Below, piece after piece: positions 61,446 through 64,000 of a stretch of DNA of 64,000 bases; positions within the stretch are counted from its first letter, which is position 1; every line of letters starts with the position of its first letter. The translations under genes were made by a program, and so were the position numbers. The DNA is taken from NCBI GenBank assembly GCA_003153775.1, contig PMBI01000059.1, positions 1-64,000 of the forward strand. Reading direction: 5' to 3'. This stretch comes from Syntrophaceae bacterium. GTDB taxonomy: Bacteria > Desulfobacterota > Syntrophia > Syntrophales > UBA2185. The notes under the pieces were generated by a model. The model saw only the letters and a list, made by a program, of their open reading frames with translations, had not been told where the DNA came from and made no database searches.

Positions 61446-62303
61446 ATGATGAATTTCGGCGGAGTAGACCCTGCATTTCCATCTTTCGAAGACTCCACAT
61501 TCATAGTCCTGCCGATTCCTTATGACCTGACATCAACGTATCAGTCCGGGTCGCGGAGAGGGCCTCATGCCATTCTGGAGGCTTCGGGCCAGATGGAGCT
61601 TTACGATGAGGAGCTTTGCAAAGAGACTTATCTGGCCGGCATTTATACCCTGCCGCCGCTGGAGTCCGATGCGCGCGGCCCGGGAGAGATGGTAAATGCC
61701 GTAAGACACGCGGTCGCTGATATTCTCTCCGCCGACAAGGTTCCGGTCTTGCTGGGAGGGGAGCATAGCATTTCTTTTGGCGCCGTTCAGGCGTTCAAGG
61801 AAAAGTACCCCGGGATATCCGTTCTTCAACTCGATGCGCACGCTGACCTCAGAAATTATTATCAATGCAGTCCATACAGCCATGCATCTGTCGGCCGCCG
61901 CATATCGGAAATCTGCCCCCTCGTCCAGGCCGGTATCAGGAGCATGAGTGCGGAAGAAGCCGCCTTTATGAAGGAGGGCAAGATAAAAACCTTTTCCGCG
62001 GATTTCATACTTGAAACACACAACTGGTGGGAAGAAATATGTGAAAACCTAAGCGGTGACGTCTACGTCTCAATAGACATAGATGTTCTTGATCCATCCG
62101 TCATGCCTGCAACCGGCACCCCTGAGCCGGCGGGCATTTACTGGAAAGACGTCTTGCGTATCATGAAAGAGGTATCAAAACGCTGCCGGGTACGGGGCTT
62201 TGATGTAGTTGAGCTTTCGCCCATTCCCGGCATGGTTGCCCCCGATTTCATTACCGCGAAATTGATCTATAGAATAATGGGTTATTTGACTGAGGCGAAG
62301 TAG
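61446..62303 (+). CDS. speB: Agmatinase
   Basis: The start is ATG 61446 with AAGGAG six bases upstream; the frame is open further 5' but overlaps lpxH there. The 285-residue manganese enzyme has His107 (GGEHSIS), Asp130-His132-Asp134 (LDAHADL) and Asp211-Asp213 (SIDIDVLDP), the ureohydrolase ligands. It hydrolyses agmatine to putrescine and urea. GTPEPAG near 222 fits agmatinase better than arginase. Putrescine could feed a spermidine synthase; only the distant membrane SpeE-like gene at 38145 is visible. Confidence 0.93.
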   Translation: MMNFGGVDPAFPSFEDSTFIVLPIPYDLTSTYQSGSRRGPHAILEASGQMELYDEELCKETYLAGIYTLPPLESDARGPGEMVNAVRHAVADILSADKVPVLLGGEHSISFGAVQAFKEKYPGISVLQLDAHADLRNYYQCSPYSHASVGRRISEICPLVQAGIRSMSAEEAAFMKEGKIKTFSADFILETHNWWEEICENLSGDVYVSIDIDVLDPSVMPATGTPEPAGIYWKDVLRIMKEVSKRCRVRGFDVVELSPIPGMVAPDFITAKLIYRIMGYLTEAK

Positions 62304-62335
62304 GCGGGAAAATTGTAAATACAGGGAGCAGGCAA

Positions 62336-64000
62336 ATGCTTACGGACTACCTGCAGACGTCAGGTGCCTATGCGATTCCCCCGATTCTCGGCTTTCTTGT
62401 TCTCATATCTCTTACCCTGATTGCCATTCTGAGGGGTGGGAAGAATCCCACAAATAAGTTGTTTGCCGGCATCTGTCTTACAGGCGCATTGGTCAACGCC
62501 GACATTGTGCTGGTTTCAACCATTCCGGATAAAACCCTTGCCCTTACAATAGATAGGACACTCCATTTTTTATTTGTCCTTGCCTTACCGGTCTATATCC
62601 AGTTCATTCATTCGTTCGTCGGTATTTCGGGACGGAGATGGCTTGTATATGCCGCCTTTTTTATCAGTTTCATTCTTGTCTCTTTTGTCCCCTCAGATCT
62701 TTTTATAAGCGGATTTCAGCATTATAATTTTGGAGTGATCGCCAAAGCCGGACCGGCCTACTATGCATTCTCACTCATTGCCGGTTTGATTGTCTTTTAC
62801 TGCCTTGCCGTTCTGTTTGTGAGGATGCGGAAGGCCAAAGACAATCAAGAGAAAAACCGGATAAAATATATATTGGGCGGCATGGGGGTCGGCGCATTGT
62901 TCGTTGCATCGAACATACTTACGATATGCGGCGTTAAGATTTACCCCCTCGGGAGTGCAAGCTGCATCCCGGCCGTCGTCCTGGCCTTCGGGGTGCTGAA
63001 GTATGATCTTCTCGACTTGGGCGTCGTCATAAGGAAGGGGACGATCTATTTCATCCTGACAGGCATCCTGACGGTTTTTTATATAGCCGTCATTTATCTC
63101 TTTCACGCATCGTTCGTGTTATCAGACGAGGAAGGATCCCTGATCTTGTCGCTGGTATTGGCGGCGCTGATCGTGGTTCTGTTCAACCCCGTGCGGGAGA
63201 AGGTCCAAGGGTGGATCGATAATCTATTTTTCCGGGGCAGGTACAATTACCCAAAGCTTCTGAGAGAGATAAGCGGGGCAATGGCGGGGCTCTTGAAATT
63301 TGAGCAGATAAAGGATTTGATACTCCAGTCGGTCTCAGCGGCCTTGCAGGTCACACATGTAGGCCTTGTCGTCTATGCCGATGATAAGGGATATTTTCAG
63401 CTTTTTTCTGATGACGCAGAGCTGTCGAGAGAGACGGATAACGGTCTTTTTGATGGGATGCATCCCATCGTTGCCTATCTCGAAAAGACAAGAAGGCCCT
63501 TGAGCAAATATATTGTTGAAAAAGAGGCGTCTGACTCGGGTGAAGGGGCGCGGATATTTTCCGTGTTCGATTCCCTGGGGGCATCCTTGGTAGTTCCTAT
63601 GATTTCAAATTCCAGGCTGATCGGCATGATTGCCCTCGGACAGAAGAAGTCAGGGGAACTTTTTGTTCATGAGGATCTGGAGCTCCTGACAACTATCGCG
63701 AACCAGGGCGTTACGAGCCTGGAAAATGCCAAATCATACGAAGAGATCGAAAAGCTGAACCGTGATCTGGAAAAAAAAGTTGAAGAGAGAACCACGGCCC
63801 TGCGTAAGGCCATGGTGGAGATGGAGAGGGCGCAGAAGCAGTTGATCCAATCGGAGAGCCTTGCCGCTATCGGGCAATTGGTTGCGGGCACGGCACATGA
63901 ACTTAACAACCCTCTTGCGAGTGCATCAAGCCTCATTCAGACCAGCGTAGAATCAGTCGAGGAGTGGGAGGTCAAAGACGGGAACCGGGATGAGGTTATA
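62336..64000 (+). CDS. Membrane sensor histidine kinase (3' end outside window)
   Basis: The frame starts at ATG 62336 behind CAGGGAGCAGG and is still open at the last base, with 555 residues visible. About eight or nine membrane segments fill residues 10-300. A GAF-like domain follows (~330-475), then a coiled coil (EEIEKLNRDLEKKVEERTTAL near 475-500) and the HisKA phosphoacceptor His521 in AGTAHELNNPL. The ATPase domain lies beyond the edge. The layout resembles PrsK and 7TM-type sensor kinases that control envelope polysaccharide genes. The response regulator partner is not adjacent. Confidence 0.9.
   Translation, partial: MLTDYLQTSGAYAIPPILGFLVLISLTLIAILRGGKNPTNKLFAGICLTGALVNADIVLVSTIPDKTLALTIDRTLHFLFVLALPVYIQFIHSFVGISGRRWLVYAAFFISFILVSFVPSDLFISGFQHYNFGVIAKAGPAYYAFSLIAGLIVFYCLAVLFVRMRKAKDNQEKNRIKYILGGMGVGALFVASNILTICGVKIYPLGSASCIPAVVLAFGVLKYDLLDLGVVIRKGTIYFILTGILTVFYIAVIYLFHASFVLSDEEGSLILSLVLAALIVVLFNPVREKVQGWIDNLFFRGRYNYPKLLREISGAMAGLLKFEQIKDLILQSVSAALQVTHVGLVVYADDKGYFQLFSDDAELSRETDNGLFDGMHPIVAYLEKTRRPLSKYIVEKEASDSGEGARIFSVFDSLGASLVVPMISNSRLIGMIALGQKKSGELFVHEDLELLTTIANQGVTSLENAKSYEEIEKLNRDLEKKVEERTTALRKAMVEMERAQKQLIQSESLAAIGQLVAGTAHELNNPLASASSLIQTSVESVEEWEVKDGNRDEVI

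Overview
The window looks like a chromosomal segment from a Gram-negative anaerobe, most likely a deltaproteobacterium (Desulfobacterota, near the Syntrophia or Syntrophorhabdia). The grounds are indirect. Lipopolysaccharide genes (LpxH-like hydrolase, KdsD-like isomerase) mark an outer membrane. The radical-SAM AmmeMemoRadiSam genes, a one-cluster ferredoxin and an acyl-CoA oxidation operon with dehydrogenase-first domain order fit an anaerobic fatty-acid user. Genes are tightly packed with strong Shine-Dalgarno sites and several near-consensus sigma-70 promoters.

Layout. 1-19 kb is a surface-glycan island. A + strand run holds a membrane/TPR protein fragment, an alpha/alpha-toroid protein, three methyltransferases, a DUF354 protein, a polysaccharide deacetylase-like protein, a flippase-like membrane protein, a DegT aminotransferase and an asparagine synthase. 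A - strand run follows: family 2 glycosyltransferase, WbpB-WbpD-like fusion, WbpE-like aminotransferase and a second sugar dehydrogenase. These would make a diacetamido-uronic acid type sugar. The island ends with a second membrane/TPR protein and another glycosyltransferase. 19.3-25.6 kb is a TetR-controlled beta-oxidation operon (acyl-CoA dehydrogenase, HADH/ECH fusion, thiolase). 25.7-30.8 kb is a - strand operon of queC, queE, queD, a GGDEF protein, an HDOD protein, a small HD-GYP-type N-domain protein, class II aldolase and ferredoxin. It diverges from a gamma-glutamyl hydrolase / AmpG-like transporter pair (31-33 kb).

33.1-35.7 kb is an A+T-rich, partly decayed stretch: a sigma-54-type promoter, a 37-codon ORF, two small hypothetical genes, a frameshifted histidine-kinase tail and a lone type IV pilin-like gene. 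35.9-43.1 kb is a - strand block: a glutaredoxin with a DUF4124 domain, a TPP enzyme behind a perfect consensus promoter, and a three-gene unit of spermidine synthase-like membrane protein, MEMO1-AMMECR1 fusion with signal peptide, and Tat-signal radical SAM enzyme. I consider this exported AmmeMemoRadiSam unit the most interesting system here.

43.2-64 kb is housekeeping with some oddities: SDR, PolX, an orphan coiled-coil protein with a PD-(D/E)XK-like motif set in repeat-flanked A+T-rich DNA, YgbA-type protein, NUDIX hydrolase, lytic transglycosylase, groESL, M28 peptidase, tRNA-Val(CAC), a response regulator, KdsD, a transglutaminase-like protein, an ABC exporter, DUF554 protein, LpxH, agmatinase, and a membrane histidine kinase that runs off the right edge. 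No rRNA, CRISPR array or complete insertion sequence was seen.
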